Source: Enhygromyxa salina (GTDB taxonomy: Bacteria > Myxococcota_A > Polyangia > Nannocystales > Nannocystaceae). From it: a stretch of 64,000 nt of DNA. The stretch is taken from positions 62,001-126,000 of the forward strand of contig NZ_PVNL01000030.1 of assembly GCF_002994635.1 (NCBI RefSeq), read 5' to 3'. How positions within the stretch are numbered: position 1 is the stretch's first letter; each line of letters opens with the position of its first letter. The notes below the pieces were generated by a model that made no database searches, had not been told where the DNA came from, and saw nothing but the letters and a program-made list of their open reading frames with translations. This document shows positions 1 through 24,600 of the stretch, piece by piece. The translations under genes and the position numbers were made by a program.

Positions 1-1336
1 AGCTCGAGACCGCGGCGCGGCGCGGCGCCTGGGCCTGGGCGGACCAGCTCACCGACTCGGTCACGACCGCGAGCGGCAGCGACTCCCACTCGATGTGGCG
101 GTTCAGCGGGAGCGCGTGGAGGCTCGCGGGCAGCTTGGCGTGGCGCAGACAGGCGATGAGCTTGGCGACGCCCGCGAGCCCCGAGGCGGCCTCGAGGTGG
201 CCGAGGTTCGACTTGACGGTGCCGAGCAGCAGCGGTCGATCGTTCGTGCGACCCTTGGCATGCACGGCTGCCAGCGCGCCGACCTCGATCGGATCGCCGA
301 GGATGGTCCCGGTCCCGTGGCACTCGACATAGTCGATCTCGTTGGGCTCGAGGTTGGCGTCGCTGAGCGCCGCACGAATGACCGCTTGCTGGGCGAGGCC
401 GTTCGGCGCCGTGAGCCCGCTGCTGGCCCCGTCGTGGTTGACCGCGCTGCCGCGGATCACGGCGAGCACCTCGCGGCCCGACGCGACCGCGTCCGAGAGC
501 CGCTCGAGGACCAAGACGATCGCGCCCTCGCCCCGCCCGTAGCCATCTGCGCGATCCGAGAAGGCCTTGGACCGCCCGTCGGGCGCCAGCGCGCGGGTCC
601 GCGAGAGCTGCACGAAGGTGTGCGGGTCCGTCATGGCCGCGGCACCACACGCGAGCGCGATCGTCGACTCTCGTGCGCGCAGCGAGGCGCACGCGAGGTG
701 CAGCGCGACGAGCGATGACGAGCAGGCCGTGTCGAGCGCGATCGAGGGACCCTGCAGGCCCAGGTGAAACGCGATCCGGCCCGGCGCAAACGAGACGTGG
801 CTGCCCATGATCGCGTAGCCGTCGCCGTCGACGGCGTCGCGCATCAGCGACCCGTAGTCGCTCGCGCCGATCCCCACGAACACACCCGTGCGCGTACCCG
901 CCAGCGAACCAGGGACGATGCCCGCGTGCTCGAGCGCCTCCCAGGCGGTCTCGAGCAGCAGCCGATGCTGGGGATCGATCGACTTGGCCTCGCGTGGGCT
1001 GATGCCGAAGAAGCCCGGATCGAAGCGATCGATGTTGGTGACGAACCCACCCTCACGGGCGTAGCTCTTGCCCGCGGCCTCGGTGTCTGGATCGTAGAAG
1101 TCGTCGAGCTTCCACCGGTCCGCAGGGATCGGGCCAATGGCGTCGAGCTGGGCTTCGAGCGCGCGCCACAGCCCGGTCAGATCGCAGATCCCTCCGGGCA
1201 GACGCAGGCCGACACCGACGATCGCAATGGGGACACCAGCGGACTCGAGCGCGGCGACTTGCTTGCGCAATCGCTCGATCTCCCGCATGGCGCGGACCAG
1301 CGTCGCGCGAAGTTCTTTGGGGTCGGGCTGGGACAT
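1..1336 (-). CDS. Type I modular PKS, N-terminal KS domain (partial, runs off left edge)
   Basis: About 445 codons read from ATG at 1336 down to the window edge with no stop. The first ~33 residues ([15 protein letters not shown]...) form a charged helix typical of an N-terminal PKS docking segment. A complete-looking ketosynthase follows: [14 protein letters not shown] near residue 36, active-site Cys in DTACSSS, the first His in VECHGTGT and the second His in [12 protein letters not shown]. The sequence stops at RAAVSS, the end of the KS, exactly at the window border, so AT and later domains lie outside. It starts 37 bp after the stop of the upstream PKS gene in the same direction and should be co-transcribed, acting as the next extension module in the same assembly line. 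The family is certain; substrate and total module count are unknown. Confidence 0.93.
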   Translation of the reverse strand, partial: MSQPDPKELRATLVRAMREIERLRKQVAALESAGVPIAIVGVGLRLPGGICDLTGLWRALEAQLDAIGPIPADRWKLDDFYDPDTEAAGKSYAREGGFVTNIDRFDPGFFGISPREAKSIDPQHRLLLETAWEALEHAGIVPGSLAGTRTGVFVGIGASDYGSLMRDAVDGDGYAIMGSHVSFAPGRIAFHLGLQGPSIALDTACSSSLVALHLACASLRARESTIALACGAAAMTDPHTFVQLSRTRALAPDGRSKAFSDRADGYGRGEGAIVLVLERLSDAVASGREVLAVIRGSAVNHDGASSGLTAPNGLAQQAVIRAALSDANLEPNEIDYVECHGTGTILGDPIEVGALAAVHAKGRTNDRPLLLGTVKSNLGHLEAASGLAGVAKLIACLRHAKLPASLHALPLNRHIEWESLPLAVVTESVSWSAQAQAPRRAAVSS

Positions 1337-1375
1337 TTCAGATCGATGGCGTCGCCACGCCGTACCAGCGACACG

Positions 1376-4300
1376 CTACACGTCGAGCAAGTCGAGCGCT
1401 GCGCTGAGCAGGTCAGCATCATCGAGCGCGTCGAAGTCGTCTTCCGCTGTCGGCGCGGGCGCAGGTTGCTGCGCGTTGGCCAGCGCCACCAGCTGCTCGT
1501 AGAGCCCCGACTCACGCAGCGACTCGCGCGGAATCTGGCTGATCACCGACCACAGCTCGTCGTCGTCGGCGTGGTCGCGCGCGGCAGCGGTCGGGCCGGC
1601 GATCGCCTCGGCGAGCTCGCTCAGCAGCAGCTCGGTCACCCGCTCGGGAGTCGGGTAGTCGAACGCGAGGGTCGAGGGGAGTGGGATGCCGGTCGCTTGC
1701 TTGAGCCGCTCGCGCAGCTCCACCGCCATCAGCGAGTCGAGCCCGAGATCCGAGAAGCCGGTGCGTGGATCCAGGGACGAGCCGTCCGAGAAGCCAAGCA
1801 CGCCGGCGGCGGTGCTGAGCACGAGGCTGAGCACCTGGCGCGCACGGGCGCTGTCGGGCAGCGCGCGCAGCTGCTCGAGCAGCTCGTCGCGCTCGCGCTC
1901 GGACGGCTCGGCTGCGGGGGTGAGCGTGGCCTGGACCTCGGTGAGCTCGTCGAGCAACGGGCGGTGGCGACTCGACATGAACGTGGGGGCGAAGCGTTCC
2001 CAGATCATGTCGGCGATCATCACGGTCGCTGGCTGGCCGCCGATGACCTGGCTCAGGCCCGAGATCGCGAGCTGCGGATCCATCGGGCGAAGCCCGCGTC
2101 GCTCGAGGTGCTCGCCCATGCTGCCCGTCGCCATGCCCGCGTCGGCCCACGCACCCCACGCGACGGAGGTCGCCGGCAAGCCCAGGTGCGATCGATGCAG
2201 CGTGAGCGCGTCGAGGTACGCGTTCGCGGTCGCGTACGCAGCTTGCTGACCGCTGCCCCACACGCTCGAGACCGACGAGTAGGCGACGAACGCGTCGAGC
2301 TCGAGGTCGCGGGTGAGCTCGTGCAGGTCGCGAAACCCGGACGCCTTGCCCGCGAGCACGGCGGTGAATTCTTCGAGCGTGACGTCGGCCAGCGCCGTCA
2401 GCTCGCCCGCGACGCCCGCGGCGTGAAACACCGACCTGAGCGGGGCCTCGTTCGCCTGCAGCTGCGCGAGCAATCGCTCGATCGCGCCGCGGTCTGCCGT
2501 GTCGCAGGCGACGACGCTGACCTTGGGCCCGAGCTCGCCGAGCTCGGCGCACAGCTGCTCGACACCGGGCGCGTCCATGCCGCGGCGGCTGGTCAAGACC
2601 AGGTGCTCGACGCCCTCACGCGCGAGCCAGCGGGCGGTGTGGGATCCGATCGCCCCGGTGCCGCCCGTGACCAACGCGGTGCCGCGGGCCACGAAGCTCG
2701 CGGCCGGGGCCGCTGGCGCGTGGACCAGTCGGGGGACGTAGACTCGACCACCGCGCAGCGCGAGCTGATCCTCGCCGTCGCCGCGGGCGAACATGCCGAC
2801 GAGCGCCCGCGCCTGGGCGTCGGCCTCACCCGCGTCAGGAAGATCGATTAGTCCGCCCCAGGCGCCCGGTCGCTCCAGCGCGATGACCCGCCCGAGCCCC
2901 CAGACCATCGCCTGGGTCGGCGCGAGCACGGCCTGGTTCGCCGCCGCGACGGCGGCTCGGGTCACGAGCCACAGCGGGGCGTCGATCGACTCGGCGATCA
3001 GCGCCTGGACCAGCGCGAGCGTGTGGGCGGTGCCGGTCGGGATCGCGGGTGCGTTGGAATAGGGGGATTCGTCGAGGCCGAGCAGCGAGACGACGCCCGC
3101 GAAACCCTGGTTGGGGCCGGGGTTGGGGCCGGGGCTGGGGCTGCGGTCGCGCAGCTGGCTGACGAGCTGTGCCTGGGTGGCGCCGGGATCGACGACGATG
3201 AGCTCGGCGGAGCCGCTGGCCTGGGTGAGCGCGCGGACCAGCGCGCTGGGGATCGGGTCGTCGCTGGCGGGCGCGAGCACGATCCAGGTGCCCGCGGCCA
3301 GGCCCGCTCGGGGCGCCCGAGACTCGCGCCACACCACCTCGTAGCGCCACGATGACAGGGCAGCCTGGCGCTCGCCGTCGCGTCGCCAGGTCTGCAGCGA
3401 GGGCAGCAGCGCGTCGAGGGCCGCGACGCCGCCGTCGTCGAGCGCGAGCAGCTGCCCGAGCGACGCCGCGTCTCGCTGCTCGACCGCCGACCAAAACGAC
3501 GAGTCGAGCGCGCTGCTCGGGCTCGGGCGTGCGACCGCGGCGGTGAGCGGACCGTCGATCCAAAAGTGCTGATGGTCGAACGCGTAGGTGGGCAGGTCGA
3601 CGGTCCGCGGGGCGCGATCACGGAGCAGCCGGGTCCAGTCGTAGGCGACGCCGCGCGCGTAGAGGCTGCCGAGCGAGAGCAACATGCGATCGAGGCCGCC
3701 GTCGTCGCGACGCAAGCTCGGGATGACCGCCGCGTGGTCGTCGACGAGGGACGCGAGCGCGACCGAGAGCACGGGGTGCGGCGCGATCTCGATGAAGAAG
3801 CGGTGATCCGACTCGAGCAGCTGCTCGACGCCACGCGCGAACGAGACGGTGTTGCGCAGGTTCCGATGCCAGTAGTCGTGATCCAGCTGGGCACCGTCGA
3901 CCCACGTGGCCGTGACCGTGGACATCATGGGGATCGTGCACGCGCTGGCGACCACACCCTCGAGCGCGAGCGCGAGCTCGGGTCCGAGCGGGTCGACGTG
4001 AGCGCTGTGCGAGGCGTAGTCGACGTCGACCTGGCGCGCGAACACCCCCTCGGCCCAGGCCGCCTCGACGAACGCGGTCACCGAGTCTGCGTCCCCGGCC
4101 ACGACCGTGGCGTTGGGCCCGTTGTCGACCGCGAGATCCAGGCGGCCATCGTAGGCGGCCAGGCGCTCGCGGACCGCGTCGGGGCCCATTGCGACGACCG
4201 CCATCGCGCCGGTCCCCGCGATGTCGAGCAGCACGCGGCTGCGCCTGGCCACGAGCTTGGCGGCCTGCTGAAGCGTCAGCGCGCCCGCGATGTGGGCGGC

Positions 4301-6285
4301 CGCGATCTCGCCCTGGCTGTGCCCGATCACCGCGTCGGGGACGACCCCGAGCGACTCCCAGAGCCTGGCCAGGCTCACCATCATCGCAAACAACACCGGC
4401 TGGATGACGTCGACCCGCTGCAGCGGCGGGGCAGCGTCGTCGCCGCGCAGCACGGCGAGCAACGACCACTGGGTGTGCGGGTCCAAGGCGGCGGCGCAGG
4501 CCTCGATCTGGGCGCGGAACGGGGCGGACTCGGCCAGCAGCGCGCGGGCCATCTGTGGCCACTGCGAACCCTGGCCCGGAAACACGAACACCAGCTTGCC
4601 CTCGACCGCGGCGACCCCCTCGATGTAGCGCGGGTCCGGCCGACCGTCGGCGAGCGCCTGCAGGGCCTCGATCGCGCCCGCGCGATCTCGACCGACGACC
4701 ACGGCGCGGTGGTTGAATTGCGTGCGCGTGGTGATCAGCGAGAACGCGACGTCGGTCAGGGCCAGGTCCGGGTGGGCCAGGAGGTGGTCGCGCAGGCGCC
4801 CGGCCTGCAGGCGCAGCGACGCGAGGCTCTTGGCCGACACGAGCAGCGGCGTGTGGGCGTCGTTCGGCGTCTCGCGGTCGGGCGGTGTCGCCGTTGCCGG
4901 ACCCTCTTGCACGATGACGTGGGAGTTGGTGCCCGAGATGCCGAACGAGGACACGGCCGCGCGTCGCTGTCGGTCACCCCGGGCCCAGGCGACGGGGGCT
5001 TGCAGCAGGCGGATCTTGTCGTCGGACCAGTCGACCTCGGGCGACGGCGCGTCCGCGTGCAGGGTTCGCGGCAGCTGCTCGTGCTGCATGGCGAGCGCCA
5101 TCTTGATGATCCCGGCGGCTCCGGCCGCGGCCTGGGTATGGCCGATGTTCGACTTGATCGAGCCCAGCCACAGGGGCTGGTCGGGGTCGCGCTCGCGCCC
5201 GTACGCAGCGAGCAGCGCGTGGGCTTCAATCGGATCGCCGAGCCGGGTCCCGGTCCCGTGGGCCTCGATCACGTCGATGTCGTTGGGCGCGAGCGCGGCG
5301 GACTCGAGCGCGGCCTTGATCACGCGCTGCTGCGACGGCCCGTTGGGCGCGGTCAGGCCCTGGCTGCGCCCGTCTTGATTGATCGCGGATCCAGGGATCA
5401 CCGCGAGGATCGGGTGGCCGTTGGCCTGCGCGTCGGACAGCCGCTCGAGCGCGAGCATGCCGACGCCCTCGCCCCAGCCCACGCCGTCGGCGCTGGCGGA
5501 GAACGCCTTGCAGCGGCCGTCGAGCGCGAGCCCGCGCTGGCGCGAGAACTCGACGAAGATCGTCGGCGTGGCCATCACCGTCGCGCCGCCCGCGAGCGCG
5601 ATCGAGCACTCGCCCGCGCGGAGCGACTGACACGCGAGATGCACCGCGACCAGCGAAGAGCTGCAGGCGGTGTCGACGGTGATCGAGGGACCCTGCAGCC
5701 CCAGCGTGTACGAGATCCGACCCGAGCTGACGCTGCCCGAGCTGCCGATCCAGGTGTAGCCGGACAGGGCGGCCGGGTTGGTGACCAGGTGAGCGCCGTA
5801 GTCGTAGTACATCAGACCGACGAACACACCGGTCTGGCTGCCGTGCAGGGAGCTCGGCAGAATTCTCGCGTGCTCGAGCGTCTCCCACGAGACCTCCAGC
5901 AGCATGCGCTGCTGCGGGCTGATCGCTGGGGCCTCGCGCGGGCTGATCTCGAAGAAGCTCGGATCGAACAGCGCCGCGTCATGCAAAAAGCCGCCGTGCT
6001 TGGAGACAGACGTGCCGGGGTTGTCGGGGTCCGGGTCGTAGAGCGCCCCCGTGTCCCACCCGCGATCGACCGGCAGCTCGGAGATCGCGTCGTGTCCACT
6101 GGCGACGAGCTCCCACAGCTGCGCGGGGCTCCCGACGCCGCCGGGGTAGCGGCAGCCCATCCCGATGATCGCAATCGGCTCGCGCTGCCGCGACTCGACC
6201 TCGTCGAGTCGCCGCTTGGTCTGCTTGAGGGCCGCCGTGGCCCGCTCGAGGTAGCTGCGAAGCTTCTTTTGGTCGTCGGCCTCGG

Positions 6286-6289
<4 letters not shown>
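1376..6289 (-). CDS. Type I modular PKS, one module: KS-AT-KR-ACP
   Basis: 1,637 residues starting at GTG 6289, which overlaps the upstream PKS stop as GTGA and implies translational coupling. Order: N-terminal coiled-coil docking helix (residues 5-35); KS about 37-460 with Cys in DTACSSS near 209, EAHGTGT and KSNIGHT; AT with GHSQGE near 657 and DYASHS near 757, a methylmalonyl-type signature; KR with TGGTGAIG near 1209 and Tyr in the YATANAY region near 1350; ACP with LGLDS near 1518; acidic C-terminal docking tail to 1637. The KR lacks an LDD motif and has a Trp eight residues before the catalytic Tyr, pointing to an A-type (L-hydroxy) reduction. There is no DH or ER. Expected reaction: add a methyl-branched unit and reduce it to a beta-hydroxy. 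[11 protein letters not shown] linker before the KR is encoded by a G4-like repeat. Substrate and stereochemistry are motif-based inference. Confidence 0.95.
3109..3140 (+). repeat. G-rich repeat with five GGGG runs (possible G-quadruplex)
   Basis: Five runs of four G separated by two-base loops lie on the + strand, at 3113-3116, 3119-3122, 3125-3128, 3131-3134 and 3137-3140. They fall inside the PKS gene and encode the low-complexity Pro-Gly-Pro-Asn linker on the opposite strand. The + strand is the template strand for that gene, so a fold here would affect template DNA and not the mRNA. The pattern is direct observation; folding is inference. Confidence 0.7.
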
Positions 6290-19113
<12,824 letters not shown>

Positions 19114-19164
19114 CGCGGTCTCTTTAGGAGCGGTTCGTCTGCGCATGATCTCGCGAAGCTTCAC

Positions 19165-20037
19165 GGCCCAGGACAGCTCCGACTAGCCGGAGGTCCTGCA
19201 GCGCGCGAGCGGAGATCGATGAACGGGGAGTGTCGTGGAGGCTGGGCATGCCACCTTTGCGACCAGCGGTCGAGCCGCGAAGCGGCTGAGGGGGTACACC
19301 ATACCGCCGCCAGGGGCGGCGTTGCACCACGATTTCGGCCCCTGTCGATCTCATTTGCGGCGCGTCGCGGATCACGAAAATGGTCGGGTGTAGCGAGCGT
19401 GACCGACCGGCTGCCGGGTGATCTGCGCGGTCGCGGGACCGACGTGCTCGATCATCGCCTGCTCGCCGTGCCCGGGCTAAAGATCACGATGCTTCGCGAA
19501 CACCCGCGATCGCGTTCGTAGCTGAGACTCCACGATCGATCGCGGATCCCGCGTGGTTCGTCGACGCCCCTGCGGTCGCGCGGAAACAACACAGATGCGC
19601 AGCATCGCACTCGGCTCATCGTGGTCATCGACACGCCCTCAAGTCTGACTTGACACCCAGCCAAATCCGGAGATCGGCGCCGCTCCCGTTTGGTGCTGGC
19701 GATCTCGAAGCGACACCTCGGTCGCTCGAGCGGCGGGCCGATCGGGAGCTGCACGGCTCGGGTGTGGTGCGCTCGCTCGGCGTCTTCGCGCGGGCGTCGG
19801 GCTCGTCGAGCGACGCGTCGATGCGGCGCTCGGCGTGGACGCGCTCGGGTGCGAGGCGGTTGACACCGGGCCGCCTCGCGAGCCGCAGGCGCGCGGACAT
19901 CCGGCGAGGCCGACGCCATCGCGCGACATCGCGGCGCCAGCACGTCCGCTGCTTTTGCGTCATTTGAGCTTCAACAGGGCCCGGAACAAACTTTGGGTAG
20001 ACTGCAATTGCGCCGTATCAACGCGCAGGGAGACCCC
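19165..20037. promoter_or_regulatory. Divergent intergenic region between PKS operon and tail-sheath gene
   Basis: 873 bp separate the divergent starts of the leftward PKS operon and the rightward sheath gene, so promoters for both should lie here. TTGACA-like hexamers occur near 19649 and 19859, but neither has a convincing partner at the right spacing. No ORF here has protein-like composition. The rightward gene has a good ribosome binding site, GGGAGA, just before ATG 20038. Confidence 0.45.
19171..19195 (-). promoter_or_regulatory. Possible 5'-leader hairpin ahead of the starter PKS gene
   Basis: On the leftward transcript GGAC-CTCCG pairs with CGGAG-GTCC around a six-base loop, with an unpaired AG bulge. 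It lies about 58 bases upstream of the preferred ATG (19113). It could be a leader structure or chance in GC-rich DNA; no attenuator or U-tract is visible. Confidence 0.25.
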
Positions 20038-21576
20038 ATGCCGGTCGTGATCAGCTCTCCGAATGTCCACCTGGAACCGCCGCGGGCCGACGCGCGGGCG
20101 ATCAGCGGCGTTCCGACGTCGATCACCGCGTTTGTCGGACGAACCGAGCGGGGCGACGTGCGGGCGCCGATCCGCTGCTTCAGCTACGCCGACTTCGAGC
20201 GTCGCTGCGGTGGGATCTGGGCTGACAGCGAGCTTGGCTACGCCGTCTGCCAGTTCTTCGAGAACGGGGGCTCGCACGCGGTGATCTCCCGTGTCGCGAC
20301 CGGGGCGAGCAGCTCGACCGTGGAATTGGCCGTTGCGGACGGCGTGCCATTGCAGCTCGAGGCCGCCAACCCCGGGGCCTGGGGTGACAACCTTCGCGCG
20401 AGCGTGTCGTGGGAAACGCTGGGGCCTGCGAATGCGGTGACCATGGGTGGCTTTCACCTGACGCTCGAGGTCATCGACCCCCGCGCCTGCGGGCCCTCGA
20501 ACCCGGCGATCGTCACGGAATTGTTCGATCACCTGTCGTTGCTGCCCGACCACCCGCGCTACATCGAGACAATCCTGGCCCAGCGCTCGGAGCTCGCGCG
20601 CGTGTCCCAGCTGTCGGATCAGCGGCCCATGCCGGTCACGCGGGCCAGCTTTGCAGGTGGCGATGACGGCCGCAACGGTGGTGTCAGCGACTACGAGGCC
20701 GCGATCAGCCGACTCGAGCAGGTCGACATGATCAACCTGCTGGTGATCCCGCCCAAGAGCCGCACGCTCGACACGGATCCCCGCGTGCTCGCCAGCGCGG
20801 CCAGCTTTTGTAAGAACCATCGCGCAATGTTGCTGGTCGACCCACCGCTCGCGTGGACGAGATTCGACGACGCGGTGAGCCTGGACGGGCTCACGTTCTT
20901 ACGCACGCCCAATGTTGCATTTTACTATCCTCGGTTGATCTGTCCGGATCCCGTGCATGGTCCGCGAGCGTTTGCGCCGAGCGGCGCGGTGGCGGGGGTC
21001 ATCGCGCGGACCGACGCCGAGCGCGGCGTGTGGGCGGCTCCCGCGGGGCCCGAGGCTACGCTGGTCGGGGTGACCGAGCTCGACGTCGCGCTCACGCCGG
21101 ACGAGCTCGACACGCTCGAGGCCGCGGGGGTGAACGCCCTGGTGGGCCAGCCCATGAACCAGCCGAAGAACCAGCCGAAGAACCAGCCGAAGAACCAGCC
21201 GAAGATCTGGGGCGCGCGGACGGGTCGTGGCGCCGACGTGCTGGTCTCGCAGTGGAAGCACCTCGGCGTCCGACGGCTGGCGCTGTTCATCCAGGAGAGC
21301 CTGTATTGGGGCACGCGCTGGGCTGTATTCGAGCACAACGACGAGGCTTTGTGGGCGCAGCTGCGCGAGCAAATCGAGGCATTTCTCGCCCGGTTGTTTC
21401 GCCAGGGCGCGTTCCAGGGCGCGTCCGCTCGACAGGCGTTCTTCGTGCGGTGCGACGCCGAGACGACCTCGCCGACCGAGATCGAGTACGGCGTCGTGAA
21501 CGTGATCGTTGGATTCGCGCCGACCAAGCCCGAGGAGTTCGTGGTCCTCTACTTTCAACAGCTGGCGGGGCTTTGA
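20038..21576 (+). CDS. Contractile phage-tail-like sheath protein
   Basis: 512 residues from ATG 20038, preceded by GGGAGACCCC. It opens MPVVISSPNVHLEP with a SGVPTSITAFVGRT segment, the usual N-terminal handle of tail sheath proteins. The C-terminal ~115 residues (from about 395) match the conserved sheath domain: WGARTGR, VRRLALFIQES, WAVFEHNDEALW, AFFVRCD, then a GFAPTKPEEFVV strand and a final LAGL. Sheath proteins polymerise around a tail tube and contract to drive it through a target envelope, as in myophage tails and extracellular contractile injection systems. A fourfold NQPK repeat (residues 374-389) sits just before the C-terminal domain. No tube, baseplate, AAA+ ATPase or capsid gene is nearby; the next gene, 94 bp downstream in the same direction, is a PKS. 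Family is confident. Its role here, whether an orphan part of a distant system or something coupled to polyketide production, is unknown. Confidence 0.88.
   Translation: MPVVISSPNVHLEPPRADARAISGVPTSITAFVGRTERGDVRAPIRCFSYADFERRCGGIWADSELGYAVCQFFENGGSHAVISRVATGASSSTVELAVADGVPLQLEAANPGAWGDNLRASVSWETLGPANAVTMGGFHLTLEVIDPRACGPSNPAIVTELFDHLSLLPDHPRYIETILAQRSELARVSQLSDQRPMPVTRASFAGGDDGRNGGVSDYEAAISRLEQVDMINLLVIPPKSRTLDTDPRVLASAASFCKNHRAMLLVDPPLAWTRFDDAVSLDGLTFLRTPNVAFYYPRLICPDPVHGPRAFAPSGAVAGVIARTDAERGVWAAPAGPEATLVGVTELDVALTPDELDTLEAAGVNALVGQPMNQPKNQPKNQPKNQPKIWGARTGRGADVLVSQWKHLGVRRLALFIQESLYWGTRWAVFEHNDEALWAQLREQIEAFLARLFRQGAFQGASARQAFFVRCDAETTSPTEIEYGVVNVIVGFAPTKPEEFVVLYFQQLAGL
21157..21204 (+). 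repeat. Four exact 12-bp tandem repeats encoding (NQPK)4
   Basis: The unit AACCAGCCGAAG is repeated four times without a mismatch, in frame, encoding Asn-Gln-Pro-Lys repeats in the tail-sheath gene just before its conserved C-terminal domain. Identical units suggest recent expansion by slippage and a copy number that could vary between strains. Confidence 0.95.
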
Positions 21577-21670
21577 GCGGCGACTGGGCGGACTTGGCGG
21601 TGGCTGGGTAGACGCTTTCGTTTGACGGTGTACGAGCGAGGGTCGCTCGGGTACCGTGGAACGGCAGCGG

Positions 21671-24600
21671 ATGAGTGACCATCCCTTCACAGAGGGCCTC
21701 GTTGCGATCATCGGGCTCGCCTGCCGGCTCCCCGGCGCCCCCAATCCGCGCGCGCTGTGGCAGCTGCTGATCAGCGGCCAGGACGCGATGAGCCAGGTTC
21801 CTCCGGATCGCTGGCGCGCCACCGACTACGTCGATCCCGACCGCCGCGCGCCCGGCAAGATGGTCACGGCCGTCGGTGGGTTCCTCGCGGCTGTCGACGG
21901 CTTCGATCCCGAGTTCTTTGGCATCAGCCCGCGCGAGGCGGTGCAGATCGACCCCCAGCAGCGGCTGGCGCTCGAGCTGTGCTGGGAGGCGCTCGAGCAC
22001 GCGGGCGTCGCCCCCGATCACCTGCGCGACTCGGACGCGGGCGTGTTCATGGGCGCGATGTGGAACGACTACGAGAAGCTTCACGCGATCGAGGACATCG
22101 AGCAACACTCGGGGACCGGCTGGCACCTCGGCGTGGTGCCGGGCCGCGTCTCGCATGCCCTACACCTGCGCGGGCCCAGCATGGCCGTGGACACCGCGTG
22201 CTCGTCGTCGCTGGTCGCCGTCCACCTCGCCTGCAAGGCCCTGCTCGCGGGCGAGACCTCGCTGGCGCTCGCGGGCGGCGTGAGCTTGATGCTGACGCCA
22301 CACGTCGGCGTGGCGATGTCGAAGTTTGGCGGGACCTCGGCGACCGGGCGCTGCTCGGCGTACGACGCCCGGGCGAACGGCTACGTGCGCGGTGAGGGGG
22401 GCGGCGTGGTCGCGCTGCGGCGCTACGAAGACGCGGTCGCCAGTGGGGATCCGATCCTCGCGGTGATCCGCGCGAGCGCGGTCAACAACGACGGTCACAG
22501 CGAAGGTTTGACCGTGCCCAGCGAGGCGGCCCAGCGCAGCTTGTTGCGTGACGTCTACGCGCGCGCGCGCGTCGACCCAAGCTCGGTCTCATACGTCGAG
22601 GGGCACGGGACCGGCACGGCGATCGGTGATCCGATCGAGGCCCGCGCGATCGGTAGCGAGCTCGGTCGCGGTCGCCAGCGCCCGCTGTGGCTCGGCTCGA
22701 TCAAGCCCAATATCGGGCATACCGAGGCCGCCTCGGGGGTGGCTTCGCTGATCAAGGTGGTGCTCTCGCTGCGCGCGGGGGTGATCCCGCCGAACCTGAA
22801 CTTTGCCCAGCCGAACCCCGCGATCGAATTTGACGCGCTGCAGCTGCGGGTGCCCACGCGGGCGCAGCCGTGGCCGGGCGTGCAGCTCGCGGGGGTCAAC
22901 TCGTTTGGGTTTGGCGGTACGAACTGCCACCTGGTGGTGTCGGGGTTCGAGCGCGCGGCCGGTCCCCAGGAGCTCGATCAGCCCGATCGGCACTACCTGA
23001 TCGCGGTCTCGGCTCGATCGGCTGCGGCCCTCGACGCGCGCCTTCAACAGCTGCGGGAGCTCGCTCAGGCGGGGGCGCTGTGCGTCGCGGATCTCGCCCA
23101 CACGCTGTGGCATCGCCGCGCGCACCTCGAGCATCGCGCGGTCGTGGTCGCGCGCACGCTCGCCCAGCTGGACGAGCGGTTGGGTGAGCCCCAGCGGGCC
23201 CAGCTCGGCGCCGCGGACCCGCGACTCAAGCTCGCGTTCGTGTTCTCGGGGCAGGGCTCGCAGTGGCTCGGCATGGGCCGCGAGCTGCTGCGGGTCGAGC
23301 CGGTGTTTCGCGCGGCGCTGGCCGAGTGCTCGACGATCATGCAGCCGATGCTGGGGTGGTCCCTGATCGAGCTGACTGAGCACGATCAGCTCGAAGCCCA
23401 TCTGCGTCACGTAGACGGCATCCAGCCGGCGATCTACGCGATGCAGGTCGCGCTCGCGCAGACCTGGCGCGGGCTCGGGGTGATCCCCGACGCGGTGGTC
23501 GGGCACAGCATGGGCGAGGTCGCGGCGGCCGTCGCCGCTGGGGCGATCACCGTGAGCGACGGCGCCTTGATCACCTGCTCGCGCGCGGCCTTGCTGCGGC
23601 GGATCAGCGGGCGAGGGGGCATGCTCTCGGTCGCGATCGGAGCGACCGCGACCGAGCAACTGCTCGCCGAGTCGCCGCAACGCTACGCGGGCCTGGGCGT
23701 CGCAGTGGACGCGGGCGTGGGCTCGACGGTCGTGTCGGGTGGGCTCGACGCGCTCGCGCGACTGCGTGAAGATCTCGAGGCCCGCGGGATCGAGTGTCGG
23801 TCGGTCGCCGTCGATGTCGCCGCTCACAGCCCGCAGATCGACGCGCTGGCCGACGAGCTGCTCGCCGCAATTGCCCACATTCGCCCGCGCGAGAACGATG
23901 TTCGAATGATCTCCTCGGTCACGGGCGGCGAGGTGGATTACCGTGAATTGCAGCCGGCCTATTGGGTTCGCAACCTTCGCAATCGTGTGCGTTTTGCCGA
24001 AGCCGCGAATCACCTGTTCGAGGCTGGCCACTCGGTGTTTGTCGAGGTCAGCCCGCACCCGCTGCTGACCTGGCCGCTGCGGCAGATCGCCAAGGCCCGC
24101 GGCCTCGAACCTGTCACGGTAGTCGGCAGCATGCGGCGCGCTCGGCCGGATCACGAGGTGCTGCTCGAGGCGCTGGCCGCCCTGCACAATCGTGGGGTGA
24201 CGGTCGCGCTCGAGCAGCCGGGCGCCCTCGTCGAGCTCCCGGCTTACCCGTGGCAGCGTCGGCGGTTCTGGCCGCGGCCGCGCGCGCTGCCGCAGCCCGC
24301 GGATCGCCGGGCGGCCGAGCCGGACGTGGTCGCAAGCTTCGAGCCGAGCCGGATCGCCGCGCTCGCGGGCCACGCTGTCGGTGGGCGGTCGATCGTCGCG
24401 GCCGGGGTCGTGCTCGAGCTGGTCTTGCGTGCCTGGGCGATGGTCGAGTCGGATTCGCATGTATGGGTGAAGATCGAGCAGCTCGAGTTCGCCGCGCCGA
24501 TCCCTGGTGACCGGCGAGTGCGGCTCGAGCTGCGGGGGTCGGCGCTCTCGCTGGGGCCTGCGGGGAGCGTGTTCGGGCGTGTCGCCAAGTCGGCACACCA

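Noticed and set aside
21157-21204. Minisatellite or binding-site array independent of coding
   Set aside because: Repeats are in frame in the sheath gene and multiples of three; a coding explanation is enough.
20038-21576. Tail sheath gene as part of a prophage
   Set aside because: No integrase, capsid, terminase, tube, lysis gene or attachment site is visible within the window; the neighbours are PKS genes.
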